Assembly (NCBI GenBank): GCA_029260015.1
Contig: JAJDEB010000002.1
Location: forward strand, 248,001-312,000
From: Phycisphaerae bacterium
Lineage (GTDB): Bacteria > Planctomycetota > Phycisphaerae > UBA1845
Length of the DNA stretch: 64,000 nt
Direction of reading: 5' to 3'
In this document: one piece after another, positions 41,976 to 50,734 of the stretch
How positions within the stretch are numbered: position 1 is the first letter of the stretch
Layout: the number at the start of each line of letters is the position of its first letter
Position numbers and translations under genes: made by a program
Notes under the pieces: model-generated
What the model saw: the letters and a program-made list of their open reading frames with translations, nothing else
What the model was told of the DNA's origin: nothing
The model's database searches: none

Positions 41976-42193
41976 CTCTTAGTAGGTCGCAACAAGCCAC
42001 CACCCACGCCTAGTATCATTGACGCACCGGGAAATGGCGAGTAGAGTCGAAAATTGCTATTAATTCTTGTAAGAGCAGTTGTTACGATTCGCAACCGGTG
42101 GATGCTAACGAGTTGGGCGACCGTGTCAACCTGTCTGGAAGTGCAGCTTGCCGTCACCGATCGGGTATCGGGGTCTCACTTAGGATTTCGTCA

Positions 42194-42763
42194 GTGTTGG
42201 AACAAATCGACATCGAGTCACTCGTCATTGTCGAGTATCCGAGTCCGGTACTTCGCAGGAAATGCGAACCAATCTCGGACTTTGATGATCAGGTGAAGCG
42301 ACTCGCGATCCGCATGTGCGAGCTGATGCACAGTCGCAAAGGAGTTGGGTTGGCTGGCCCGCAGGTGGGGCTGCCGCTGCGCATTTTTGTTTGGAACCCG
42401 ACGGGCGGACCTGGCGACGACTACGTATCGATCAATCCGATCCTGAGTGATTTTGATGGGCTGGCTGAGGGTGATGAGGGCTGCCTGTCCATACCGGATG
42501 TGACGGTTCAAGTCAGGCGGGCGGTGTCGGCGAAGTTGACGGCATATGACGTTGAAGGTTCGCTGTATGAAATCGTCGGGCAGGATTTGATGGCCCGCAT
42601 CTGGCAGCATGAAACCGACCATCTTGACGGGCGTTTAATCCTCGACTTTCAATCACCGGGTGAAGAAATCGCCCATCGCAAGATCCTCAAAGAACTTACT
42701 GCGAAGTACCAGAAAGCCAATCCTTCTAAGCGGGCTTCCACGTCCAAGTCCCGGAGACGCTAG
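42194..42763 (+). CDS. def: Peptide deformylase
   Basis: 189 residues from the GTG at 42194 (AGGA eight bases upstream). Removes the formyl group from nascent proteins. All three motifs: GVGLAGPQVG, EGCLSIPDV (Cys metal ligand) and QHETDHLDGRL (His ligands, catalytic Glu). The basic C-terminal tail is slightly longer than usual. It lies 3 bases from fmt, the classic def-fmt pair. Confidence 0.96.
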   Translation: MLEQIDIESLVIVEYPSPVLRRKCEPISDFDDQVKRLAIRMCELMHSRKGVGLAGPQVGLPLRIFVWNPTGGPGDDYVSINPILSDFDGLAEGDEGCLSIPDVTVQVRRAVSAKLTAYDVEGSLYEIVGQDLMARIWQHETDHLDGRLILDFQSPGEEIAHRKILKELTAKYQKANPSKRASTSKSRRR

Positions 42764-42766
42764 CCC

Positions 42767-43717
42767 GTGCGTATCGTCTTGATGGCATCTGGCGAGTTTG
42801 CGATTCCGACGCTTCGATCGTTGGTCAATAGCGGACACGAATTACCTCTGGTTATTACCCAGCCCGATCGTGGTAGCGGGCGGGGTCGCAAAACGCAATG
42901 TACCGCGACGAAGGCGAAAGCGCTTGAACTGGGTTTGGAGGTGTTGGCGACGCCCAATGTCAACGAGTCAGCCGTCGTCGATCGCATTCGGGAATTGAAT
43001 GCCGACCTGGGCTTGGTGATCGCGTTCGGGCAGAAAATCGGAGCAGAAGTGCGGGAGTTATTTGCACGCGATTGCATCAACCTGCATGCGTCGCTTCTTC
43101 CGAAGTATCGCGGTGCGGCACCTTTTCAGTGGTGCGTGATCAATGGCGATCAGGAAACAGGTGTCACGACTTTTCGGCTGGTGGATCGGATGGATGCCGG
43201 TTCGATTTACGTCCAGCGAATGACGGGGCTTCGTCCGCAGGAACAGGCGTGCGAGTTGCACGATCGGTTGGCGGCGATCGGTGTCGATGCGGTCAACGCG
43301 ACCATTGAGTTGATGGAAACCGATCCTGATTTTGAGCCAGTGCCACAAGATGACACTTTGGCGACCAAAGCTCCCAAACTTTCTAAGAGTGATGGCCACG
43401 TGCGATTCGATCAACCGGCAGCAGCACTGGCGAATCGGATCAACGGTTTGTGGGATTGGCCCGGGGCGCGATGCCAGTTTGTGTCGAAGGCTACAGGCAA
43501 AGCTGAAACAGTGATCTTGGCGATGGCTCGACCCGGTGCCAGTGACAAACCGACTGAAACGCCGGGGACCATAGACTTTCGCCGGCACGTGGCTACCGCA
43601 GATCAATTCATTGAGATACTGGAAGTCAAACCGACGGGTGGGCGACTTATGTCGTTTGAAGATTATGTGAATGGCCGCCGCATTCAGCCGGGTGACACCT
43701 TCGAGCCTGTCGCCTGA
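42767..43717 (+). CDS. fmt: Methionyl-tRNA formyltransferase
   Basis: 316 residues from a GTG start. Formylates initiator Met-tRNA. Motifs: VITQPDRGSGRGRK, LVIAFGQKI, NLHASLLPKYRGAAPFQW (catalytic Asn-His and SLLP), GDQETGVTTFRLVDRMDAGSI (catalytic Asp), and the C-terminal OB-fold part with GLWDWPGARCQF. The stop codon lies inside the first unit of an 18-bp tandem repeat. Confidence 0.96.
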   Translation: MRIVLMASGEFAIPTLRSLVNSGHELPLVITQPDRGSGRGRKTQCTATKAKALELGLEVLATPNVNESAVVDRIRELNADLGLVIAFGQKIGAEVRELFARDCINLHASLLPKYRGAAPFQWCVINGDQETGVTTFRLVDRMDAGSIYVQRMTGLRPQEQACELHDRLAAIGVDAVNATIELMETDPDFEPVPQDDTLATKAPKLSKSDGHVRFDQPAAALANRINGLWDWPGARCQFVSKATGKAETVILAMARPGASDKPTETPGTIDFRRHVATADQFIEILEVKPTGGRLMSFEDYVNGRRIQPGDTFEPVA

Positions 43718-43762
43718 AAATAGCCCGTCACCTGGAAATAGTCCGTCACCTGGAAATAGTCT
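43709..43762. repeat. Three tandem 18-bp units between two converging genes
   Basis: GTCGCCTGAAAATAGCCC (43709-43726), GTCACCTGGAAATAGTCC (43727-43744), GTCACCTGGAAATAGTCT (43745-43762). Unit 1 holds the fmt stop; unit 3 abuts the stop codon of the minus-strand gene. Units 2 and 3 differ by one base. Confidence 0.9.
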
Positions 43763-44182
43763 CTACAGATCGAGCAGGTCTTTCATCGTCGGCGCATCTC
43801 CGATGTACTCAACATCACCGGCCGCGTCGAACTTCACGAGGAACTGCACGTCGGCTGAGTACTTATAGAGAAATTCGAAACCTTTGGGAAGTGACTCGTC
43901 GAGCAAGCGGTCCTCCAGATTTTTGCCGTCGAAAGGCATGAACGGGCCGGCTTTGGTGATTTCAATTTCTTGTCCGCCGAGGTTCTTCTTTTGAATCACA
44001 TAGAATCGACATTCGCTAGGTTCCGTTGTGGTTGAGACGACCTTCTTCCACGACATGCCGGGTTTGATGGCGGCTTTTGCATCGCGCCCCTGTTGTGCCG
44101 GGTCGAACGACAGCAACCCGCCATAGTGCAATGCGCCGTATCCGATTCCGACAACCAGTATCAAACCCACCAAGATCTTCAT
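43763..44182 (-). CDS. Small membrane-anchored hypothetical protein
   Basis: 139 residues from the ATG at 44182 (AAAGGA upstream); the frame to 44344 has no better start. Signal anchor MKILVGLILVVGIGYGALHYGG, then a soluble domain with AAIKPGMSWKKVVSTTTEPSE and YSADVQFLVKFDAAGDVEYIGD. The GMSWKKVV segment recalls SmpA/OmlA-like proteins ('G.s..evv...G.P') but this is weak. Function unknown. Confidence 0.65.
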   Translation of the reverse strand: MKILVGLILVVGIGYGALHYGGLLSFDPAQQGRDAKAAIKPGMSWKKVVSTTTEPSECRFYVIQKKNLGGQEIEITKAGPFMPFDGKNLEDRLLDESLPKGFEFLYKYSADVQFLVKFDAAGDVEYIGDAPTMKDLLDL

Positions 44183-44397
44183 GGTTCTATCCTTTTGAAA
44201 AGAGTAGTCATCTTCCGGCCTGTCGAAACGCCACTCTGAATGGGGACGTGCATCGGGTACTGTATTTGTATCAAACCAGGCATGTGCGATCAAACTTATT
44301 GCATAGCGTTGAGGGGTAGCGAGCGGGCCGATACGCTGTTGCATCAGTTGGTGGGAGATAACAGGCCTTAAAGTGGCATGTAGGGCAAGGAAACGCT

Positions 44398-45672
44398 ATG
44401 GCGAGCGAAGCGACACAATCGAATCAGGTTCGGGCTGACATCATTGCGATGGGGACGGAGCTGACGACGGGTGCAAGCACTGATACCAACAGTGCCTGGT
44501 TATCGTCGCGGTTCGTGGAGTTGGGCGTTTCGACGCGGCGGCATGTAACGATCGCCGATGACTTACCCGCGATTGTGCATGAGGTTCGCGAGTCGGCGCG
44601 GTGTGCGAAGGTTGTGGTGATGACGGGCGGACTTGGGCCGACGGTTGACGACATGACCCGCGACGCGTTGGCTGATGCCGTGGGCGAAGCGCTCGTGCTT
44701 GATGAATCCGCGTTGGCTGAAATCGAGGCGTTCTACGCGTCGCTCGGTCGGGAGATGCCCGAGACGAATCGACGTCAGGCGATGCGGCCCGAGAGTGCGA
44801 CGATGCTCAGGAATGATTGGGGGACGGCACCGGGTTTGCGGATTCGGATTGGCGATGCGGAGGTGTTTTCGCTTCCGGGCGTACCGCGTGAGATGAAGGC
44901 GATGTTTGCGGCGTACGTTGTGCCAGCCGTCGAGGCGATGGCCGGGCGCGAGCATGTTTCGGTTCGGGTGATTCGGACGTTTGGGGCGGGCGAATCGAAC
45001 CTGGCCGAGCAGATCAGCGATTTGATGACCGTCGGGCGCAACCCAGCCGTGGGTACGACAGCCAGCGAGGGCGTGATTAGTGTGCGAATCGTTGCGCGGG
45101 GCGAAAGCGATGAAGCGGCTGACGCTTTGGCGCAGAAAGATATAGACGCCGTGCGCGAGCGGCTTGGCGTTTTGGTTTATGGCGAAGGTGACGACACACT
45201 GGCGTCGGTCGTTGGCAAGCGATTGGCTGAGTTACGCAAGACGGTTTCGACGGCTGAGTCGTGCAGCGGTGGATTGCTGGGTGCGATGTTGACGGATGTA
45301 CCGGGCAGCAGTGCATATTATGTTGGCGGGTTCATACCTTATAGCTACGAACAGAAAAGCGAATCGCTCGGCATTCCGATGGAACTCATCCAAACACACG
45401 GTGCTGTCAGCGAACCCTGCGCAGAAGCAATGGCCGAACGCTGCCGAGCGCTGACCAAATCAGACTACGCATTATCGATCACAGGAATCGCAGGACCGGG
45501 CGGAGGCACCGAAGACAAACCGGTGGGCCTTGTTTACATCGCATTGGCTGACAGCGCGGGCGTCAAAGTCAAAGAGTGCCGATTCAGCGAGCGCCTGAAC
45601 CGCGAAGTCATCCGCGATCGCTCAGCCCGAACGGCGCTGAATATGTTGCGGCGTAAGCTTGCGGAATCATAG
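44398..45672 (+). CDS. cinA: CinA: nicotinamide-nucleotide deamidase / ADP-ribose pyrophosphatase-like protein
   Basis: 424 residues, full two-domain CinA. N-terminal MoaB/COG1058 domain: IIAMGTELTTGASTDTNSAWL, MTGGLGPTVDDMTRDALA, FSLPGVPREMKAMF. C-terminal amidase domain: VSTAESCSGGLLGAMLTDVPG (catalytic Ser), SYEQKSESLGIP, ITGIAGPGGGTEDKPVGLVYI. It recycles NMN and cleans up damaged nucleotides. AAGGAA precedes the ATG. Confidence 0.96.
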   Translation: MASEATQSNQVRADIIAMGTELTTGASTDTNSAWLSSRFVELGVSTRRHVTIADDLPAIVHEVRESARCAKVVVMTGGLGPTVDDMTRDALADAVGEALVLDESALAEIEAFYASLGREMPETNRRQAMRPESATMLRNDWGTAPGLRIRIGDAEVFSLPGVPREMKAMFAAYVVPAVEAMAGREHVSVRVIRTFGAGESNLAEQISDLMTVGRNPAVGTTASEGVISVRIVARGESDEAADALAQKDIDAVRERLGVLVYGEGDDTLASVVGKRLAELRKTVSTAESCSGGLLGAMLTDVPGSSAYYVGGFIPYSYEQKSESLGIPMELIQTHGAVSEPCAEAMAERCRALTKSDYALSITGIAGPGGGTEDKPVGLVYIALADSAGVKVKECRFSERLNREVIRDRSARTALNMLRRKLAES

Positions 45673-45684
45673 CGAATTTAAGCC

Positions 45685-46188
45685 TTATTCAAGTAGGCTA
45701 TCGAAGTCTGTGTCGCCCTTTTCAAAACTGTCGATGAAGAAGTAAATCGCGCCTACAAATGCCAACCCGACCCAAGCGATGGTTCCGTTTCTGCTGGGGG
45801 GAATTCCGTCCTGCAAGACGCTATCGGCCGGGTTTTCCGGGTCGTACTTCACATTGACGATTTGTCCATGATTGAAAATATCTTGGTACTTTCGGACATT
45901 CGTGGGCGTTGCATATGAAACCAGATCGTTCGTATATGTTGTGCCATCGACTTCGTATGTATATTCGACGTCAATGGACTCATGCGAGATCCCGTCAGTG
46001 TCATAAAACACATCGTATTCGGCAAAGGTTAACTTGCCGTAGATTTGTGACCAATTGGCTGTGCGACGAAAGTTCGACCGGACACGGTGGTCAGCGTACC
46101 AAATGACTACGCCGAATAAGAACAGAAGCACCGAGAAGTACAGCGGCCCTCTGTGCAAGGTTCTGAATTTAGCCCAGATTCGATTCAC
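45685..46188 (-). CDS. DUF3592-like membrane protein
   Basis: 167 residues. An N-terminal helix (YFSVLLFLFGVVIWYADH), then an extracytoplasmic part with VEYTYEVDGTTYTNDLVSYA and IVNVKYDPENPADSVLQDG, which is the DUF3592 signature ('YeyevdGk.y....... G..v.V.YdPenP..svL'), and a C-terminal helix AWVGLAFVGAIYFFIDSF. Function of the family is unknown. Confidence 0.8.
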   Translation of the reverse strand: MNRIWAKFRTLHRGPLYFSVLLFLFGVVIWYADHRVRSNFRRTANWSQIYGKLTFAEYDVFYDTDGISHESIDVEYTYEVDGTTYTNDLVSYATPTNVRKYQDIFNHGQIVNVKYDPENPADSVLQDGIPPSRNGTIAWVGLAFVGAIYFFIDSFEKGDTDFDSLLE

Positions 46189-46229
46189 TTTCGGTAAATT
46201 CCGACGTGGCGACTTTCTAAATCATCGTC

Positions 46230-47177
46230 TCATTGTTGATTCTCGAAGAGCGATGCTGCGCATTCCTGTGGCACTTTTTTGTTCTTGGAAGCCCGTCTAT
46301 CCTCCAACCGTCGGCCGTTGGCTGTGTTTGGGGCGCTGGATAGGGGGTCGGCGGGGCCGGTTAGGGGGTCGCCTTCTTTGGTTTTGTCGAGGCGCTTGCG
46401 GGCTTCTTTGGCGTAGTCTTTGGATAGCTCGAAACCCATCCAGGTTCGGTTTAGTTTTTTGGCGACCATTAGTGTGCTGCCGCTTCCGGTGAAGGGGTCT
46501 AATACTGTGTCACCTTCGTTGGATGAGACTCTGATGATGCGGCCCAGTAGCTGTTCGGGCATTTGGCAGCCGTGGAAACCGGCGCGTTCTTTGAAGGTCC
46601 CGGCTACCCTTGGGAAATACCATGTGTCGTCGGACGGTTGGAAGCCTTCTGGCAAGTCTTGCGGGCGGAGGATCCAGGTGTCATCGGGCAGGCGGCCCTT
46701 TGAATTGGCGCGTTTGTCGCCGTAGACGAGTTGCCGGGCGGACGGTACACGGATGTCTTCGGAGTTGAACGTGAATTCTTTCGCGTCTTTCGTAAAGTGA
46801 AAGATGTGCGTGTGTGAGCGCGAAAACTTCCGCGTGCAATTCACCCCGAACGTGTAGTACCAAATCACCCAACTGCGACAGTGAAAACCGACTTCGCGCG
46901 TGGCGATCGTTTTCAGTTCAGCCGCGTAGTCGTCACCGATTGCCAGCCAGAATGTGCCGTTCAGTTTCAATGCGCGATGCACACCGGCGATCCATTTCTT
47001 GCTCCAATCGAGGTAGGCTTGGTCGTCTTGCTTGTCGTTGTATTTGTCGTAGTCGTAACCGATGTTGAACGGTGGGTCGGCGAAGACCAGGTCGATGCTG
47101 TTTGCGGGGAGGGTGGATAGTCCTTTGACGCAGTCACCGCATGTGATGGCGTTTTTGAATTTGGTGATGGACGGCAT
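46230..47177 (-). CDS. Orphan site-specific DNA methyltransferase (N6-adenine/N4-cytosine, beta type)
   Basis: 315 residues. Catalytic motif [15 protein letters not shown] comes early (about residue 33), and the SAM-binding motif [20 protein letters not shown] lies near the end (about residue 225): the beta-class order. Also [26 protein letters not shown] (motif VIII region) and [25 protein letters not shown]. Pro-Pro-Phe instead of Pro-Pro-Tyr is an accepted variant. No restriction endonuclease gene is adjacent, so it is likely a solitary regulatory or protective methyltransferase. Recognition sequence unknown. Confidence 0.92.
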   Translation of the reverse strand: MPSITKFKNAITCGDCVKGLSTLPANSIDLVFADPPFNIGYDYDKYNDKQDDQAYLDWSKKWIAGVHRALKLNGTFWLAIGDDYAAELKTIATREVGFHCRSWVIWYYTFGVNCTRKFSRSHTHIFHFTKDAKEFTFNSEDIRVPSARQLVYGDKRANSKGRLPDDTWILRPQDLPEGFQPSDDTWYFPRVAGTFKERAGFHGCQMPEQLLGRIIRVSSNEGDTVLDPFTGSGSTLMVAKKLNRTWMGFELSKDYAKEARKRLDKTKEGDPLTGPADPLSSAPNTANGRRLEDRRASKNKKVPQECAASLFENQQ

Positions 47178-47210
47178 GTTCGACCTTTTATTGTTGGCTG
47201 ATCATCGATT

Positions 47211-47239
47211 CCCCCCACCTTTGAAAAGGTGGGCCACCC
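47211..47239. repeat. Third copy of the CCCACC...GGTGGGCCACCC hairpin repeat
   Basis: CCCCCCACCTTTGAAAAGGTGGGCCACCC; the arms CCCACCTTT and AAAGGTGGG pair. Same family as 13681-13747, lying between the methyltransferase start and the end of the GspE-type gene. Confidence 0.7.
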
Positions 47240-47307
47240 TTTTGCGATCTATTGTAGCACGTTGATCTCAATGCGCGAATGGATTGCTTGTCGGTTGTGA
47301 AATGTGG

Positions 47308-48990
47308 TTAGCGGCTTATGTCTACTGTGGTTACGCGGAGGGCTTCTTCTAGGGTGGTTAGTCCTCGGCGGACTTTTGCGAGGGCGTCGTCGCGCAGCAT
47401 GACGGCGCCGTGATTGATTGCGTAGGCGTACATTTCTTCGGTGGAGGCTTTGTTCATCACCATTTCAGACAAGCCGGGGTCGAACGGGACGTATTCGTAG
47501 ACGCCGAGACGGTCGTAGTATCCGCTGCGGCCACACCTTGCACAGCCAGTTCCGCGATAGAGTTTGACGTTTTCGCGCTCCGACGGGATGCCTATCATCT
47601 GGCGCTCGGCGCTGTTGGCTTCGAAGGCGCTATGGCAATGTTCGCAGATGCGGCGGACGAGGCGCTGGGCCATCACGCCGATGATGGCACTGGACACGAG
47701 GTACGGTTCGCAATCCATATCAAGCAGGCGTGTCAATGCACCCACCGCAGAGTTGGTGTGCAACGTGGCGAAAACGAGGTGCCCGGTGAGCGAAGCTTCC
47801 AGCGCGAGGTGGGCGGTTTCTTCGTCGCGAATTTCACCCACCATAATCACGTCGGGGTCGTGGCGGACGATGCTGCGAAGCGCGGCTGCGAAGGTGACGC
47901 CATACGACGAATCGACCTGCACCTGATTGACGCCGGGGATGTGGTACTCGACCGGGTCTTCGATGGTGATGATGTGTCGATCGACGGCATTGATCTGGGC
48001 GAGGGCGGCATAGAGCGTCGTGCTTTTTCCGCTACCGGTGGGTCCGGTGATCAGAATAATGCCGTGCGGGCGGCGGATGAGTCGCTCAAACGCTTGCCGG
48101 GTTTCGAGTTCCATGCCGAGGTGTTCGAGATTTACGGCTGATCGATCCATCGCGAGCAGGCGAAGGGTGATGCGCTCCCCGTTGACGGTTGGGATGACGG
48201 CCGTCCTGATGTCGATGGTCTGTTCAAAGCTCAGGTGGGCGAAGCGTCCGTCGAGCGGTTTGCGGTGTTCGGTGATGTCGAGGTTGGCGAGCACTTTGAT
48301 GCGTGAGATCAATGACGCCGCAGCTTCTAACGGATAGGCCCGCGCTTCGATCATGCGTCCGTCGATGCGGTAGCGCACGCGGAGGCGGTCGTCTTCCGGT
48401 TCGATGTGGATGTCGCTGGCGCGGCGGTCGACGGCTTCATCGATCATGCTGTCGAGTTGTTCGGGCATGTTCAGCCCTGCGGCTGCGACGGGGGATGCCG
48501 ATTTTTTCGATGGGACCGCATGGGCAATGCGAGCGCCCTTCTGACGGGCGGCTCCGTAGACTTCATTCTGCACCTGCACGATTTGATATGCAGGGCTGAC
48601 GACGAGCCGGGTTGGCCGGTCGAAGCGAGCGGCTAGCAAATGGTAGATGCTTGCCTCCCCGGGATCGGCGACGGCTGCGACGAGTCCGCCCGCGACTTCG
48701 CCGAAAATGACGCAGCGATGAAGGCGCGAATCGTTTTCCGGTAGCGCGAGAAGCCAGCCGGTTGCGGGCTTTCTACGGCTCAGATCCAGGAAGCGGATGC
48801 CGTAATGTTCCGCGTATATTTGTGCGACTTCCGAATCGCTGATGATGTCGCGCTCGATGAGAATCTCGACGATCGACCTGCCGGTGAGTTCGGATTCGAT
48901 CTTGATTCCGCGAAACTGCGCGGGTTCCATCTCGTTTCGTTCGGACAAACGATTGACAATCTTGCCTTGTGCGGCGACGGGGGCGCTCAT
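47308..48990 (-). CDS. Type II secretion / type IV pilus ATPase (GspE/PilB family)
   Basis: 560 residues. N-terminal MshEN/GspE-N domain (DIISDSEVAQIYAEHYGIRF), linker, then the ATPase core: ASDIHIEPEDDRLRVRYRIDG, Walker A GPTGSGKSTTLYA near residue 320, Asp box IITIEDPVEYHIPGVNQVQV, Walker B RSIVRHDPDVIMVGEIRDEETA, His box TGHLVFATLHTNSAVGALTRL. The zinc tetracysteine CEHC...CARC is present. Powers assembly of a pilus or pseudopilus. It follows the FHA-SpoIIE gene after 3 bases. Other secretion genes are not in the window, and the Flp set at 11 kb needs a different (TadA-type) ATPase. Confidence 0.94.
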   Translation of the reverse strand: MSAPVAAQGKIVNRLSERNEMEPAQFRGIKIESELTGRSIVEILIERDIISDSEVAQIYAEHYGIRFLDLSRRKPATGWLLALPENDSRLHRCVIFGEVAGGLVAAVADPGEASIYHLLAARFDRPTRLVVSPAYQIVQVQNEVYGAARQKGARIAHAVPSKKSASPVAAAGLNMPEQLDSMIDEAVDRRASDIHIEPEDDRLRVRYRIDGRMIEARAYPLEAAASLISRIKVLANLDITEHRKPLDGRFAHLSFEQTIDIRTAVIPTVNGERITLRLLAMDRSAVNLEHLGMELETRQAFERLIRRPHGIILITGPTGSGKSTTLYAALAQINAVDRHIITIEDPVEYHIPGVNQVQVDSSYGVTFAAALRSIVRHDPDVIMVGEIRDEETAHLALEASLTGHLVFATLHTNSAVGALTRLLDMDCEPYLVSSAIIGVMAQRLVRRICEHCHSAFEANSAERQMIGIPSERENVKLYRGTGCARCGRSGYYDRLGVYEYVPFDPGLSEMVMNKASTEEMYAYAINHGAVMLRDDALAKVRRGLTTLEEALRVTTVDISR

Positions 48991-48993
48991 GGT

Positions 48994-50604
48994 TTATCCG
49001 TGTCCGACCACGCAGATGGTGGTGTCGTCTTCCGGTGCTTGTCCGGCTGCGTGTGACTGCAGGGCGTCGTGAGCCTGCGTCCCGACATGATTGGACGGTC
49101 CGAATGAAGCCGGTTCCAGCAGCAAATCGTGAATGCGCCGTTCGCCGAATGGTTCAGCGGATGTGTTCGTCGCGTCGATCGTGCCATCGGTAAATGAAAC
49201 CAACCGAAACTGGCTGGGCATTTCGATCGATGTGGTTTCGTAGAGATACGTCGCGTCGATTCCCAATAGGAGCGAGGGTTGGTCGAGCGTGACAAGGCGC
49301 CCCGGGCCGACCATGAGTACGGGCGGAGGCATGCCCGCGTTGATATAGCTGAGCCTGCCGGCTGACAGGTCGCAGACTACCGCGAGGCACGCGATCAGCT
49401 GGCGGCCTACGGTTTGGGCGATTCGTTCGTTGAGCATGTTGAAAACTGAGGCTAGGTCCAGGTGTTCGGGATATACGCGGGCGGCAGTTTCCAACGCGGT
49501 GCGGATGCTGACGGCTTGGGCGAGTCCGCAAGCACCTTGTCCACCGGCATCGACAAGCACAAGCAGGCACGAATGATCGTCCACGCGAACGACTTCGCAG
49601 AAATCACCGCAGCGCGACATACCGCCATTTGATTTTTGGAACACGTCAAACGTGTCGTTGACGGGGGGCTCGCTTTGAAGCGCTTCGTGGGCGCGTTTGA
49701 TTGAGGACAGCCATGCCAATTCCTGTTGACCGATGGTATCGTTGAGGCGTTTGGAGGTCGCGGCCATCGCTGATCCAACAATGGCCCCGGCAGCTAACAG
49801 GTACTGAACGGATGCGGGCTTGAATACCTGGTTGCCGGTGGGGCGATCGGCATAAATGACGCCGATGGGCGTTCCGCGAAAAGTTAGCGGGGCGATGATG
49901 CCAGCGGCTGCGTAGCCGGCTTTCAGGTCAACTTTCTTGGGCGATTGCGGATAGCACCCGGCGACTTTTTGCAGCACCGGTGCGAGGGCAAATGATTGGC
50001 TGACGGGCATGCGCGAGCCAGCGACCTCGCGCTCCAGACCGCGATGGGCGATGGGGCGCAGAGCTTGTTTTTCTTCACCGCGAACTGCGATGAAACCGCG
50101 TTCGGCTTGCAATTCGACGATGATTTTTGAAAGGCATGATTCGGCGATATCTTCTGCGCGCGAGGTGAGTCCAAAATCGTTCGCGAGGCTCGCCAGCTTT
50201 TCGATTTGTTCGAGGCTTAGCGTCAGTGGTGATTTGAGCTTGACCCAGTCGCTATCGGCAGGGTCGCGCGTGTCGGGCGTTAAGAAATCGGTATTGAGCG
50301 GTTGTCTTTTGAGGCTTGGCTCGAGGTACTCGAGCACATGGTCGCCGACGCGAATGACATCGCCGGGAATCAATAGCGACTCGGTGATCTGTTGGCCATT
50401 GACGTAAGTCTTGTTGCGGCTGCCCAGATCGCGCACGCGGTAGCGTCCTTCGGACTCGCGCTCGAAACGGGTGTGTTCGCGCGAGATCATGTCGTCCACG
50501 AATGTAATGTCGCAAGAGTTGACGCGGCCGATGATGGCGGGATGGGCTCCGAGTAGTAAGGTCTTGAGCGACCCGGAGTCATCAAGATAGCGGAGTTCTG
50601 GCAT
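48994..50604 (-). CDS. FHA-GAF-SpoIIE-type protein phosphatase
   Basis: 536 residues from the ATG at 50604. Order: FHA domain at about 15-95 (AIIGRVNSCDITFVDDMISR-EH, DLGSRNKTYVNGQQI, GDVIRVGDHVLEY), which binds phosphothreonine; GAF domain at about 150-300 (AERGFIAVRGEE, APLTFRGTPIGVIYADRPTG); PP2C/SpoIIE at about 340-535 (FCEVVRVDDHSCLLVLVDAGGQG, NAGMPPPVLMVG, FTDGTIDATN, PEDDTTICVV). The first metal motif reads CGDFCEV rather than DGGDFYD, so activity may be altered. Immediately upstream of the GspE/PilB ATPase gene (3-base gap). Confidence 0.92.
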   Translation of the reverse strand: MPELRYLDDSGSLKTLLLGAHPAIIGRVNSCDITFVDDMISREHTRFERESEGRYRVRDLGSRNKTYVNGQQITESLLIPGDVIRVGDHVLEYLEPSLKRQPLNTDFLTPDTRDPADSDWVKLKSPLTLSLEQIEKLASLANDFGLTSRAEDIAESCLSKIIVELQAERGFIAVRGEEKQALRPIAHRGLEREVAGSRMPVSQSFALAPVLQKVAGCYPQSPKKVDLKAGYAAAGIIAPLTFRGTPIGVIYADRPTGNQVFKPASVQYLLAAGAIVGSAMAATSKRLNDTIGQQELAWLSSIKRAHEALQSEPPVNDTFDVFQKSNGGMSRCGDFCEVVRVDDHSCLLVLVDAGGQGACGLAQAVSIRTALETAARVYPEHLDLASVFNMLNERIAQTVGRQLIACLAVVCDLSAGRLSYINAGMPPPVLMVGPGRLVTLDQPSLLLGIDATYLYETTSIEMPSQFRLVSFTDGTIDATNTSAEPFGERRIHDLLLEPASFGPSNHVGTQAHDALQSHAAGQAPEDDTTICVVGHG

Positions 50605-50734
50605 TGGCAACCAAGCCCCTGTGGATAGCTTCTTGTTGTAAGTGCTCGCCAAGTACGAACTTCTAAGGACGCAGCAAAGCTACACATACTTCAAATCGCC
50701 TCTGCAAACAAGTTGAGACGGCAAATGTAGTAGT

